Shown piece by piece: positions 43,593 to 52,651 of a stretch of DNA of 64,000 bases. This DNA comes from Saprospiraceae bacterium (lineage in GTDB: Bacteria; Bacteroidota; Bacteroidia; Chitinophagales; Saprospiraceae): the NCBI GenBank assembly GCA_020630495.1, contig JAHDBH010000002.1, forward strand, positions 25,279 to 89,278, in the 5' to 3' direction. Below the pieces are notes generated by a model. The model was given only the letters and a program-made list of their open reading frames with translations. It was not told the DNA's origin and ran no database searches. Within the stretch, counting starts at the first letter, position 1. Every line of letters starts with the position of its first letter. The position numbers and the translations under genes were made by a program.

Positions 43593-44348
43593 TTAGCCTC
43601 GCGCTACAAAATGCGGATTGAGCAGATCTGCCTTATTGTAGACCACTGGCTCGTCCTTGCCGTATTGTGTCACAGAGCCACCTGCCTCTTCTAGGATGAT
43701 CTGCGCTGCAGCGGTGTCCCACTCCATCGTCGGAGCCAGGCGTGGATAGATGTGAGCCTCACCCTCGGCGATACTCAGGAATTTCAGACTACTCCCGCGA
43801 CTCAGCGTCTGAGGCTTGTCATATCGCTTTAGAAATGCCGCAGTCGCATCATTGAGATGACTACGAGAGCATACTAGCACCAGACCGCTATCAGACTCGC
43901 TATACGTAGCGGTATGGATCTGCACAGGCGCGGCATCACCCACCTGCTTGTGGGCTCCGCTACCTTTCTCCGCCCAGTACATCTCATCTGTGACAGGGAT
44001 GTAAACGACGCCCAGCACAGATCTGCCCTTTTCTATCAATGCGATATTCACCGTGAATTCGCCATTTTTTTTGATAAATTCCTTGGTTCCATCCAGAGGG
44101 TCTACACACCAGTATCTATGATAATCTTTACGATCATCATAGTCGATCATCTTATTTTCTTCTGATAGTATAGGATATTGATCGCTTAGCTGCTCTAGTC
44201 CTTTGCAGATGACACGGTTACTTGCTTGATCAGCACGAGTGAGAGGACTGTCATCAGACTTCACCTCTACACCAAAATCCGCGGTCTCGTATATGTCGAG
44301 TATGGCCGCGCCGGCTTGGCGAGCTATTGATTTTAATTCGTCTATCAT
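43593..44348 (-). CDS. cysQ: 3'(2'),5'-bisphosphate nucleotidase
   Basis: A 251-residue inositol-monophosphatase-fold enzyme that hydrolyses 3'-phosphoadenosine 5'-phosphate to AMP, protecting sulfate assimilation. The metal sites are ILSEE (Glu63 and neighbour) and DPLDGTKEF (83-91), with the third ligand in MEWDTAAAQIIL. The CysQ-type C-terminus ends with NKADLLNPHFVA. Length and motifs agree with the family, and an inositol phosphatase is the alternative. The ATG overlaps the stop of the M16 peptidase gene by four bases, so the two are coupled although they have no obvious functional link. Confidence 0.93.
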   Translation of the reverse strand: MIDELKSIARQAGAAILDIYETADFGVEVKSDDSPLTRADQASNRVICKGLEQLSDQYPILSEENKMIDYDDRKDYHRYWCVDPLDGTKEFIKKNGEFTVNIALIEKGRSVLGVVYIPVTDEMYWAEKGSGAHKQVGDAAPVQIHTATYSESDSGLVLVCSRSHLNDATAAFLKRYDKPQTLSRGSSLKFLSIAEGEAHIYPRLAPTMEWDTAAAQIILEEAGGSVTQYGKDEPVVYNKADLLNPHFVARG

Positions 44349-45580
44349 GATTTATGGTAATAGAGTGCGCAGCACTGCTCCTCTGTGAGCATTTGCTGTG
44401 CAAGTGACTGTACTTTATCGGGTGTGACGGCTCTATATCTGTCCATTTCTGTCTGCAACATAGCAGCATCCCCAAGGGCTTCGTGATAAGCGAGGCTCAT
44501 CGCTTTATGCAAATTATTTACTTCAGAGAATTTCATCTGGCTTTCCGCCTTATTAATCTGCAGCTCCAGTTCGCTCGCATCTATTCCCTCCTGGATGATT
44601 TGATCCAGTTCAGCTTTGATGGCAGCCTCGGCAGTTTCCAAGCTCACACCTTCATTGGGCTTCCCTTCTACAATAAATAATCCTGGATCCGCTGTACCAG
44701 ATATGTATGCATCGATACTCGCAAATAGCTGCTTATCCAGCACGAGATTTTCAAAAAACCGAGCGCTGCGACCGCCACTCAGCACGTCACTGAGTAGATC
44801 CATCGCGTAATAGTCTTCTGATAGTCGGTCACTCCCGCGCCAAGCCATGTAGAGACAATCTATAGGCGCTTGACCACGATCGTGGTGGGTTTTTTTACCT
44901 CGCTGATTACTTTCTTGGGGATAGAGCTTTCGCTCAAATGATCTCTTGTCTATTCCCCCAAAATACTTTTCTACGAGTGCAATAGCGCGATCAGCTTTCA
45001 CACCACCGCTGATAGTGATGATGGCATTATTAGGTCCATACCACTTAGTAAAGAAATCTTTGACATCCTCTAGACTAGCTCGCTCTATATGGTCAGGTGT
45101 GCTACCGATCACTGGCCATCTGTACGGATGCTTCTCATAAGCCATCTCGCAGATATGATGCCATACTTTGCCAAAAGGTGGATTGAGACATGTCTCACTA
45201 AATTCTTCCAGCACTACTTTTCTCTGTATTTCTAGTGTATCCCTAGATATCGTCAGATGAGCCATACGATCTGCCTCTAGCCACAGTGCCGTCTCGAGAT
45301 TGTCTACAGGAAGTATATCGTAGAAGTTGGTAATATCAGAATTAGTAAAGGCATTATTATCACCACCTGCCATCTGCAGCGGTCCGTCAAAGTCAGGAGC
45401 ATTATCAGACCCACCAAACATCAAGTGCTCAAATAAGTGTGCAAATCCAGTCTTTTCTGGGTCTTCATCTCGCGCTCCTACTTTATACAGCACATTCACA
45501 GCACACATCTGACTATTCATGTCAGTGTGGACTATGACCTCTAGGCCATTAGACAATGTAGTTTTCTCAAAATTTATCAT
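44345..45580 (-). CDS. M16-family zinc peptidase
   Basis: A 411-residue pitrilysin/insulinase-type peptidase. The zinc motif HLFEH is at residues 48-52, the third ligand lies in the helix of MAHLTISRDTLEIQRKVVLEEF, and the C-terminal half carries the second, catalytically silent M16 repeat. The frame is open to 45637, but the ATG at 45580 (MINFEKTTLSNGLEVIVHTD) matches the start of family members, and a TATATTTG box precedes it by 11 bases. No signal peptide is visible, so it may act in the cytoplasm on peptides. It is first of a two-gene unit with cysQ. Confidence 0.92.
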   Translation of the reverse strand: MINFEKTTLSNGLEVIVHTDMNSQMCAVNVLYKVGARDEDPEKTGFAHLFEHLMFGGSDNAPDFDGPLQMAGGDNNAFTNSDITNFYDILPVDNLETALWLEADRMAHLTISRDTLEIQRKVVLEEFSETCLNPPFGKVWHHICEMAYEKHPYRWPVIGSTPDHIERASLEDVKDFFTKWYGPNNAIITISGGVKADRAIALVEKYFGGIDKRSFERKLYPQESNQRGKKTHHDRGQAPIDCLYMAWRGSDRLSEDYYAMDLLSDVLSGGRSARFFENLVLDKQLFASIDAYISGTADPGLFIVEGKPNEGVSLETAEAAIKAELDQIIQEGIDASELELQINKAESQMKFSEVNNLHKAMSLAYHEALGDAAMLQTEMDRYRAVTPDKVQSLAQQMLTEEQCCALYYHKS

Positions 45581-45591
45581 AGAAGCAGCTA

Positions 45592-45599
45592 CAAATATA
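45592..45599 (-). promoter_or_regulatory. Putative -7 box TATATTTG of the M16 gene
   Basis: Read on the minus strand this is TATATTTG, an exact TAnnTTTG match 11 bases before the ATG at 45580. A transcript would begin after the 45637 start, so it supports the shorter reading frame. Confidence 0.5.
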
Positions 45600-45659
45600 T
45601 GCGATAGGCTATGGCGATTGAGGCATTTGCAGGTCACTGCACCTGATCTACCACAGTAG

Positions 45660-45667
45660 TACCTTTG
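45660..45667 (+). promoter_or_regulatory. Putative -7 box TACCTTTG of purH
   Basis: An exact TAnnTTTG match 27 bases before the purH ATG. A TTG at 45627-45629 is too far (about 30 bases) to be a standard -33 element. Confidence 0.45.
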
Positions 45668-45694
45668 CTCACCTCAGACTGAATCGACCTACTT

Positions 45695-47212
45695 ATGAAA
45701 ATCAAGAATGCCCTCATCTCCGTCTACCACAAAGACGGGCTAGATCGCATACTCTCCTTGCTCAAGCAGCATGATATCAATATACTCAGCACTGGAGGCA
45801 CACAGAGATATATAGAGTCTCAGGGACATACCGTCCAGGCAGTAGAAGATATCACAGGCTATCCTTCCATATTAGATGGCAGAGTCAAGACATTGCATCC
45901 CGGTGTATTTGGTGGAATCTTGGCTCGCAGGACAGAAGACCATCTCGAGCAACTCACAGAGCACCAGATCGTACCTATTGATCTTGTCATCGTGGATCTG
46001 TATCCGTTTGTAAAGACGGTTGCTGAGTCTGCAGATCATCAGCAAATTATCGAAAAGATAGATATAGGCGGTATATCGCTCATACGAGCAGCCGCTAAGA
46101 ACTACGAGAGCGTGCTCGTCATCAGCTCTCAAAGTCAGTATAGAGATCTAGAGACACTGCTCCAGAGCGGTGCGGAGACCAGCTCAGATCAGCGCTTGTC
46201 CTATGCACGCAAAGCATTTTTAGAGTCCACGAGACAGGACCTAGCGATCATAGACTATCTCGACTCACAGATAGGTGATCGCGAAGAATTTCGCCTAGGT
46301 GTAGCTGGTCGCACTGAGCTCCGCTATGGCGAAAATCCTCATCAGGAAGCTAGTTTCTACGGGGATATGTCGGAGATCATGACGCAGCTGCACGGCAAAG
46401 CCATATCCTATAATAATCTGGTAGACATCGATGCCGCTATACGTCTCATGGCAGAGTTTTGGCAGGATGATCCTACAGCGGCCATTCTCAAGCATACTAA
46501 TAGCTGTGGAGTGGCTCAGCGCGATGATCTGGTGACAGCATGGAAGGATGCGCTAGCAGGAGATCCAGTGTCTGCATTCGGTGGCATATTTATCGTGAAT
46601 AAGCCAGTAGACCTCGCTACCGCTCAGGCGATGAATAAGATCTTCTTTGAGGTAGTCATAGCTCCTGACTACGATGATGACGCTCTAGATGTCCTCAAGA
46701 CTAAGAAAAATCGGATCATCCTACATCTGCACGAGCATAAGATGGCGAGCACCAGCTATAAGCAGATCCTCAATGGTGTGATCGTACAGAAGTATGATCA
46801 AAAAGTCGAGACCAAAGAGGGCATCACTCTAGCGACCAGAGCCAAGGCTAAAAAGAGAGAACTTGATGACCTACTCTTTGCGAGTATCTGTGCTAAGCAT
46901 CTCAAGTCCAATACCATAGCACTCGTCAAGCATAAGCAGCTTATAGGCATGGGCTGTGGTCAGACATCTCGAGTAGATGCTCTGAAGCAGGCCATACAAA
47001 AAGCCAAAGGATTTGGTTTTAAATGTAAAGGAGCGGTGATGGCTAGTGATGCCTTCTTTCCCTTTGCAGACTGCGTCGAGATAGCTCACAAGGCTGGTAT
47101 CCGAGCAGTGATACAGCCAGGAGGATCCATCAGAGATCGTGATAGCATAGAATACTGCGATAAGCATGAGATGGCCATGTACCTTACTGGCACCAGACAC
47201 TTTAAACACTAG
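45695..47212 (+). CDS. purH: Bifunctional AICAR transformylase / IMP cyclohydrolase
   Basis: The final two steps of purine synthesis: formyl transfer to AICAR and ring closure to IMP. Residues 1-~195 are the IMP cyclohydrolase (MGS-like) domain (ALISVYHKDGLDRI, LSTGGTQRYIESQGH, DGRVKTLHPGVFGGILARR). The transformylase part includes RYGENPHQEASFY, ILKHTNSCGVA with the catalytic Lys-His pair, DPVSAFGGIFIVNKPVD and MASDAFFPFADCVE; IQPGGSIRD is near the end. The length of 505 is typical. It heads a plus-strand unit with coaX nine bases behind. Confidence 0.97.
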   Translation: MKIKNALISVYHKDGLDRILSLLKQHDINILSTGGTQRYIESQGHTVQAVEDITGYPSILDGRVKTLHPGVFGGILARRTEDHLEQLTEHQIVPIDLVIVDLYPFVKTVAESADHQQIIEKIDIGGISLIRAAAKNYESVLVISSQSQYRDLETLLQSGAETSSDQRLSYARKAFLESTRQDLAIIDYLDSQIGDREEFRLGVAGRTELRYGENPHQEASFYGDMSEIMTQLHGKAISYNNLVDIDAAIRLMAEFWQDDPTAAILKHTNSCGVAQRDDLVTAWKDALAGDPVSAFGGIFIVNKPVDLATAQAMNKIFFEVVIAPDYDDDALDVLKTKKNRIILHLHEHKMASTSYKQILNGVIVQKYDQKVETKEGITLATRAKAKKRELDDLLFASICAKHLKSNTIALVKHKQLIGMGCGQTSRVDALKQAIQKAKGFGFKCKGAVMASDAFFPFADCVEIAHKAGIRAVIQPGGSIRDRDSIEYCDKHEMAMYLTGTRHFKH

Positions 47213-47221
47213 TAGCTCCTA

Positions 47222-47947
47222 GTGAGAAATCTCTGTATAGATATAGGTAATACGCGCGTGAAGGCCGCTATCTACCAAGATGATGTACTCCAGGAGCACC
47301 ATATCTATGAGCACGACACAGATCAGTGGGGATCATCCCTACTGGTCGATCAATTGGACGGTATAGCTATATCCAATGTCAGCGACTACACAGATTTTGA
47401 GAGATTTCACCATGCGTCAGAGACCTTCGTAGTGCTGGACGAGTATACCTCCTTACCATTCACTAATCATTATCACACGCCCGCCACACTCGGCAAAGAC
47501 CGCCTCGCTGCTATGCTGGGCGCCCAAGCGCTCTATCCTCACACAGCTGTGTGTGTAGCAGATATAGGCACTTGCGTCACACTGGACTATCTCACAGCAG
47601 ATGGCCAGTATCTCGGTGGCAATATCAGTCCAGGAGTAGATCTCCGACTACGCGCCATGCATCACTTTACCGATGGTCTACCACTCCTGGAGATAGCACC
47701 CACGAGCGATCTCCTCGGTAAGAGTACGCAAGACGCTATGCTGCATGGGGCGATAGATGGCCTAGCTTATGAAATAGATGGCTTCCTACGCCGTTTAGAG
47801 AATCAATTTGATCAACATATCACCGTACTATTTACTGGTGGTGGTGCAGAGACCTTTGCTCAGAAACTGAAAAGAGAGATATTTGTCCACCCTTTTTTAC
47901 TACCCTATGGTCTCAACTACCTCTTGCACCATCTGCGGACGCTATAG
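47222..47947 (+). CDS. coaX: Type III pantothenate kinase
   Basis: A 241-residue ASKHA-fold kinase that phosphorylates pantothenate, the first step to coenzyme A. Motifs seen: CIDIGNTRVKAAIY (phosphate loop), PATLGKDRLAAMLGA, ADIGTCVTLDYL, GGNISPGVDLRLRAM and the C-terminal TGGGAETFA. The start is a GTG nine bases after purH. Its last 41 bases overlap the start of the outer-membrane protein gene. It is probably an essential step if no other pantothenate kinase exists in the genome. Confidence 0.95.
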   Translation: MRNLCIDIGNTRVKAAIYQDDVLQEHHIYEHDTDQWGSSLLVDQLDGIAISNVSDYTDFERFHHASETFVVLDEYTSLPFTNHYHTPATLGKDRLAAMLGAQALYPHTAVCVADIGTCVTLDYLTADGQYLGGNISPGVDLRLRAMHHFTDGLPLLEIAPTSDLLGKSTQDAMLHGAIDGLAYEIDGFLRRLENQFDQHITVLFTGGGAETFAQKLKREIFVHPFLLPYGLNYLLHHLRTL

Positions 47948-49301
47948 CCTCGCCCTATTGCTGCTGCTCTGTTTGTCATCACTGTCGGCTCAGGATCCCG
48001 AACCGCCCAATGACAACTCGCCCTTTGCCAGTCTAGGCATAGGAAACTTTCTAGATCAGAACTATCTCTACAGCGGTAATATGGGTGGCGTCTCCGCGGC
48101 GTTTCAAGATCCCTATCAGTGGAGCAGCACCAATCCTGCTAGCCTTGCCTATCTCAAGAGTACTTCCTTCCAGGTAGCAGCTTATGCGGAGAGATCAAGA
48201 CTGCGTACGATCGGATCTCCTGATGCTCCCTCTGAGGATGCTATAGTATGGAATGGTAATATCAGATATCTCGGCTTGGGCATGCCCTTGAGGAACAGCA
48301 TCAATCTTCTCGAAGAACGCAAGGAGCAGTCCCTGGGCGTGGGTATGGGTATCAGCCTACTGCCATATACGCGCACCGCACAGAGCACGCGGATTACCAC
48401 CACAGATCCTATCGTAGGTGATATCCAGCAGGACATCGTTCGACAAGGTGGCACCTACAAGCTGCAGTGGAGCGGTGGGATCCACTATAAAAATATCGCC
48501 ATAGGCGTGAATGCAGGATACTTCTTTGGGACGCTACAGCGTAGCCAGTTTATCTCCTTACCTGATGACAATGTGAGATCACTCATCACCATCAAGCAGA
48601 GCAAGTCGCAGCTAGGCGGTTTTGTCATGGGCTATGGAGCGATGTACACCATACCACTTAGCAAGCGCATCTCTACTAGTGAGGATGATAGTCCAGATGA
48701 GTGGCGTACGGCTCAGAAGCGCCTTGTACTAGGTGTATCTGGGAATTTATCGACGGACTTTACGTCCAAAAATTTCAACTTCGATCGCACAGGGCGTGCA
48801 GGAGTCAATCAAGTAGACACAGCAAGATTCAGTCAAGACGTTAAATTTTTCGGAAAACTACCCTCAGAGACGCGCTTCGGGATTTCTTATATAAATGGTC
48901 GCCGTTTACATATCGGAGCTGAATACTCCCTCGGACAATGGTCTGAGTTTATCAATGAAGCGGACCCACAGGTCCTCAATGATTCTTACAGGATGTCTGT
49001 CGGAGTCACTTGGAGACCTGACCCATCTGACGTTTTATCCTTCTGGAATCGTATAGGCTACCAGGCTGGATATTACCGAGGCAGGGACCCTAGAAGTCTC
49101 GATGGAGCACAGCTAGAGTACTGGGGTATCACTGCGGGCTTTGAAATTCCAGTAGTGTACACCCGCCAGATATCGCATTTCCAGGTAGGTCTGGAGTATG
49201 GAGCGATAGATAGCCGAGTCATCACTGATCGCTTTCTTCGACTCAATCTCGGGATGACCTTTAACGATAATAAGTGGTTCTTGAAAAGAAAATACGACTA
49301 A
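47907..49301 (+). CDS. Outer-membrane protein (OMPP1/FadL-like or PorV-like), hypothetical
   Basis: 464 residues from the ATG at 47907 (MVSTTSCTICGRYSLALLLLLCLSSLSAQ, signal peptide); a TTG at 47883 is the outermost possible start. The mature protein opens with NYLYSGNMGGVSAAFQDPYQWSSTNPASLAYL, the N-P-A pattern of FadL/PorV-type barrels in Bacteroidota, and continues with regular amphipathic strands to a C-terminal FDRFLRLNLGMTFNDNKWF-like strand. It may be a T9SS-linked or transport barrel. It overlaps coaX by 41 bases and is followed by the first TPR gene after two bases. Confidence 0.82.
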   Translation: MVSTTSCTICGRYSLALLLLLCLSSLSAQDPEPPNDNSPFASLGIGNFLDQNYLYSGNMGGVSAAFQDPYQWSSTNPASLAYLKSTSFQVAAYAERSRLRTIGSPDAPSEDAIVWNGNIRYLGLGMPLRNSINLLEERKEQSLGVGMGISLLPYTRTAQSTRITTTDPIVGDIQQDIVRQGGTYKLQWSGGIHYKNIAIGVNAGYFFGTLQRSQFISLPDDNVRSLITIKQSKSQLGGFVMGYGAMYTIPLSKRISTSEDDSPDEWRTAQKRLVLGVSGNLSTDFTSKNFNFDRTGRAGVNQVDTARFSQDVKFFGKLPSETRFGISYINGRRLHIGAEYSLGQWSEFINEADPQVLNDSYRMSVGVTWRPDPSDVLSFWNRIGYQAGYYRGRDPRSLDGAQLEYWGITAGFEIPVVYTRQISHFQVGLEYGAIDSRVITDRFLRLNLGMTFNDNKWFLKRKYD

Positions 49302-49303
49302 CT

Positions 49304-50728
49304 ATGAAAATGATAAATCCTACACGAATCCTTACCCTCACAGCAGCCCTGCTACTCTCCACTCAGATCAGCTGGGCACAGTGTGAGACCTGGCTTGATA
49401 ATCCGATGAAGGAGCAAGCAGAAAATGCTCATACCATCTATAGGCAAGCTCTGAAAGATGGCGACATGGAGCTCGCTTTTGAAAACTGGCAGAAAGCCTA
49501 TGAGATCGCTCCCGCAGCAGATGGCAGACGCGCTTTTCACTATACAGATGGTGCTACGCTATATCTGGACAAGGTAAAGAAAGATCCTGACAATAAAGCC
49601 GAGTACGCTAAGATGATCGATAAGCTTTACAATCAAGCAGCTGAGTGCTACATCTCAGGAGCCATCAGCGTGCCTAAGTGTACAGGTGACAACTGTGGAA
49701 AAGAGCGTGCTGGAAGACTACTCGGGAGATATGGATATGCCATGGTATACGAGCTACAGTCTCCTCTCAGCGAGAGCTATGCCGTGTTCCAGAGAGCCCT
49801 AGAGCTTGCAGGCAATACTAGCGAATATAGCGTCATGGATCCCTACACCTACGTCGTAGTCAATCAGTTTCAGAGAGGAAAGGTCGATGCAGAAGAAGCA
49901 CGCCGTATTCACCAAGAGCTCAATGACCTCGCTGATTACAATATCGAGAACAATCAAAAATTCGGTGAGACATTTGCGCAAGCGAAAGCATCCATGAATG
50001 CTAAGTGGGCACCCATTGAAGCTGACATATTTGACTGTGCATACTTTAAGGCTAAGTACGAGCCCACCTACAGAGAAAATCCAGAAGACTTAGAAAATCT
50101 CAAGGTCATCTACGCCACGCTCGTCAAGCGAGGATGCGAAGACAGCGATCCGCTGGTCGCCGAGATCAAGTCCAAGTACGAGAAGCTAGCAGCTACTAAG
50201 AATGCTGAGATACAAGCACAGTTTGAAAGAGACAATCCTGGTGTGCTAGCTAATCGTCTGTACAAAGAAGGCGACTACCCTGGAGCCGTGAGCAACTATC
50301 AGAAAGCTCTCGCTCAAGAGACTGATCCAGAGAAGCAAGCTTCCTATCACTATTCCCTAGCGAGTATCCAATTCAGGAAGATGAATAAGTATAGCGACGC
50401 TCGTAGATCTGCCCTAGCAGCCCTTGAGCTCAGACCAGACTGGGGAGATCCTCTCATGCTCATAGGAGATATGTACGCTAAGAGTTCCAATAGCTGCGGA
50501 GATGACGCCTACAGCAGAGGCCTGGTAGTGATAGCCGCTATAGACAAGTGGAGGTCAGCCAAGGCTAAGGATCCATCTGTCGCAGAGGATGCTCAGAAGA
50601 AGATCAATAAATACTCTGGCTATCTTCCTCCAAGCGAAGATATCTTCATGAGAAGCGATGTCAAGGAAGGCGATAGAGTATCCACGGGATGCTGGGTCTC
50701 AGAGACAGTCACTGTCAAGGGTAAGTAG
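49304..50728 (+). CDS. Secreted TPR protein, paralogue 1
   Basis: 474 residues starting with a signal peptide (MKMINPTRILTLTAALLLSTQISWA). The mature part is helical TPR-like: DGDMELAFENWQKAYEIAPAADGRR, then a second group near residue 330 (NRLYKEGDYPGAVSNYQKAL). Cysteines recur (C-D-N-C, DIFDCAYF, KRGCEDSD) and the C-terminus ends TGCWVSETVTVKGK. The function is unknown; in Bacteroidota such proteins sit behind coaX and a barrel gene. The frame opens at 49274, but the ATG at 49304 begins the signal peptide and lies two bases after the previous stop. A 14-bp-stem terminator follows. Confidence 0.85.
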   Translation: MKMINPTRILTLTAALLLSTQISWAQCETWLDNPMKEQAENAHTIYRQALKDGDMELAFENWQKAYEIAPAADGRRAFHYTDGATLYLDKVKKDPDNKAEYAKMIDKLYNQAAECYISGAISVPKCTGDNCGKERAGRLLGRYGYAMVYELQSPLSESYAVFQRALELAGNTSEYSVMDPYTYVVVNQFQRGKVDAEEARRIHQELNDLADYNIENNQKFGETFAQAKASMNAKWAPIEADIFDCAYFKAKYEPTYRENPEDLENLKVIYATLVKRGCEDSDPLVAEIKSKYEKLAATKNAEIQAQFERDNPGVLANRLYKEGDYPGAVSNYQKALAQETDPEKQASYHYSLASIQFRKMNKYSDARRSALAALELRPDWGDPLMLIGDMYAKSSNSCGDDAYSRGLVVIAAIDKWRSAKAKDPSVAEDAQKKINKYSGYLPPSEDIFMRSDVKEGDRVSTGCWVSETVTVKGK

Positions 50729-50760
50729 ACAAGCCATATACCGAACAATACAAGATGAAT

Positions 50761-50800
50761 AGAAGGTCTCAGTACATATACTGAGACCTTCTTTACTTTT
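50761..50800 (+). terminator. Terminator between the two TPR genes
   Basis: AGAAGGTCTCAGTA (50761-50774) and TACTGAGACCTTCT (50779-50792) form a perfect 14-bp stem with a four-base loop, followed by T-rich sequence. It ends at the ATG at 50801, directly before the second TPR gene. Confidence 0.9.
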
Positions 50801-50824
50801 ATGACTATCACTATCCCTACTGCT

Positions 50825-52243
50825 ATGCGATCTCTCCTTACCTTATGCTGCTCACTCCTCATAGTACTGCATGCTTGCACTCCTACTACCACCTCAGAGA
50901 CCACCAGTACTACGACGACAGTGACGACTGAGAAGCCCATGACCAGCGATGATCGCTGTGCCAAGTTTGCCGATAGCAAGATGGGAGAGCAAGCCATAGA
51001 TAACTACATCATCTACCGTGATTTCCTCAAGAATAATGATACCACCTCCGCATTTCCCTACTGGCAGAAAGTCTATGAGATTGCTCCAGCAGCAGACGGT
51101 CAGCGCAAGGCTGTCTATGAGGATGGAATCACGTTTTTCCATCAGCAATTTACAAGTGCATCCGCAGACGGCGATAAGCGTGCAGCGATAGACCAAGTCA
51201 TGGATCTGTATGATCATATGGGCGAGTGCTATACAGACAGCCATATCACAGGGCGAAAGGCATTTGACTACTACTACAAGTATAGAGATTACACCACAGA
51301 CCTAGAGATACTTGCTCTCTTTGAGCAAGAGATGAAAGATAGCGGTAATGAGGTTCCAGCCTTTGTGGTCAATCCCTACACGGGACTCATGACAGAGCTG
51401 TTTCTCACAGAGCAGCTATCTCTGGAGCGAGCGCAAGCAGCTCAGCGCGCCATATCAGAGGCCATCAATTACAATCTACAGAACTGCAAAGACGCCGAGT
51501 GCGATGCATGGAATATCGTCAATAGCTACGCACCAGGAAGGCTGGAAAGCTTAGAGGCTATCAAGGGTTTCTATGACTGCACTTACTTCAAGGAGAAGTA
51601 TCTAGCAGAGTGGGAAGCCAATCCTACTGACTGCGATCTGGCAAGGAGTATGCTCGGCAGACTCAATTACGCTGGATGTGAGGAGAGCGATGCAGACGTA
51701 CAGCGACTGCTTACTACTCTCAAAGAAAATTGCCGTACAACTAATGCCACTCTTAGTCTCGCGTATGACCAGCTTCAGGGTGGTTCCTATCAGGAGGCTA
51801 TAGCATCATTCTTGCAGGCAGCCTCTGAGACAGATGACCTAGAAAAAAAATCTCGTTACACCTTTCTCGCAGCCAAGATCTACTATGCACACTTAAAGGA
51901 CTTCCCCTCTGCACGGAAGTATGCTCTGGAAGCCGCAAGCTACCGGGAAGGCTGGGGTGAGCCTTACATCTTGATAGGAAAACTCTACGCATCCAGCGGT
52001 CCTCTGTGCGGACCAGGTCGTGGATTTGACAGTCAGGTCGTGGTATGGGTGGCCATAGATAAGTGGAACTATGCCAAGCGCATAGATCCTAGCGTAGCCG
52101 AGGAAGCTCGCCAAAACATCGCGAGATACGCCCAGTACATGCCTACTCGAGGCGACATATTTGAGCGCCTGCTCAATGAAGGAGACACCTACTACGTAGG
52201 CTGCTGGATCAGAGAGAATACCACGATCAGAGTGAAGAAATAG
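50825..52243 (+). CDS. TPR lipoprotein, paralogue 2
   Basis: 472 residues from the ATG at 50825 (MRSLLTLCCSLLIVLHAC, lipobox VLHAC); the ATG at 50801 gives eight more residues but touches the terminator. A Thr-rich linker leads to the same core as the upstream protein: PYWQKVYEIAPAADGQRK, GFYDCTYFKEKY, a GCEESD stretch, PYILIGKLYASSG, VAIDKWNYAKRIDPSVAEEA and a final GCWIRENTTIRVKK. It is thus a tandem duplicate of the first, converted from a secreted to a lipidated form. The function is unknown. Confidence 0.85.
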   Translation: MRSLLTLCCSLLIVLHACTPTTTSETTSTTTTVTTEKPMTSDDRCAKFADSKMGEQAIDNYIIYRDFLKNNDTTSAFPYWQKVYEIAPAADGQRKAVYEDGITFFHQQFTSASADGDKRAAIDQVMDLYDHMGECYTDSHITGRKAFDYYYKYRDYTTDLEILALFEQEMKDSGNEVPAFVVNPYTGLMTELFLTEQLSLERAQAAQRAISEAINYNLQNCKDAECDAWNIVNSYAPGRLESLEAIKGFYDCTYFKEKYLAEWEANPTDCDLARSMLGRLNYAGCEESDADVQRLLTTLKENCRTTNATLSLAYDQLQGGSYQEAIASFLQAASETDDLEKKSRYTFLAAKIYYAHLKDFPSARKYALEAASYREGWGEPYILIGKLYASSGPLCGPGRGFDSQVVVWVAIDKWNYAKRIDPSVAEEARQNIARYAQYMPTRGDIFERLLNEGDTYYVGCWIRENTTIRVKK

Positions 52244-52651
52244 GCCCTTCATACCTTTTTCTCACCAGCTCAATTATGTCCTGCAGTGGTCGTAGCTTCA
52301 GCTACTCGCACTTTGCTGCCATTATATGTAGAGCTCCACGTATATTTGACCTTTATCCTACGAGCTGCTACGCACCAGTATCGCAGTTTTAAAAGAAGAT
52401 TTACGGACTTCTTGGTCTCTCTGTACTAGCAGAGTTCCAAGAGTTAATGTGGTGGCTTTCAGCGGCCTTTCGGCCAAAAACCTCTGAGCGGCTGTCATAA
52501 GAATTCCGATATCGCTTAGCAAATAACCCAAGTAAGACTGTCGGACAATATTGGTAGACCTCAATTAAACCTCTATCACTGCTCTGCATCTAATCACTAT
52601 ATCAAAGCCCAAGGCATCATCCAGGGCGGACTACACATAGCACCGAGAACT
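52244..52651. other. 408-base gap before the DUF1800 gene
   Basis: It contains an exact TATATTTG box at 52341-52348, 303 bases before the DUF1800 ATG, and a small GGCC-TTTC-GGCC hairpin at 52464-52475. Minor frames here have no support. I see no terminator with a T run after the TPR gene. Confidence 0.5.

Noticed and set aside
52341..52348. Exact TATATTTG box in the gap ahead of the DUF1800 gene
   Set aside because: It is 303 bases before the start and no transcript or structure links it to the gene, so chance is likely.
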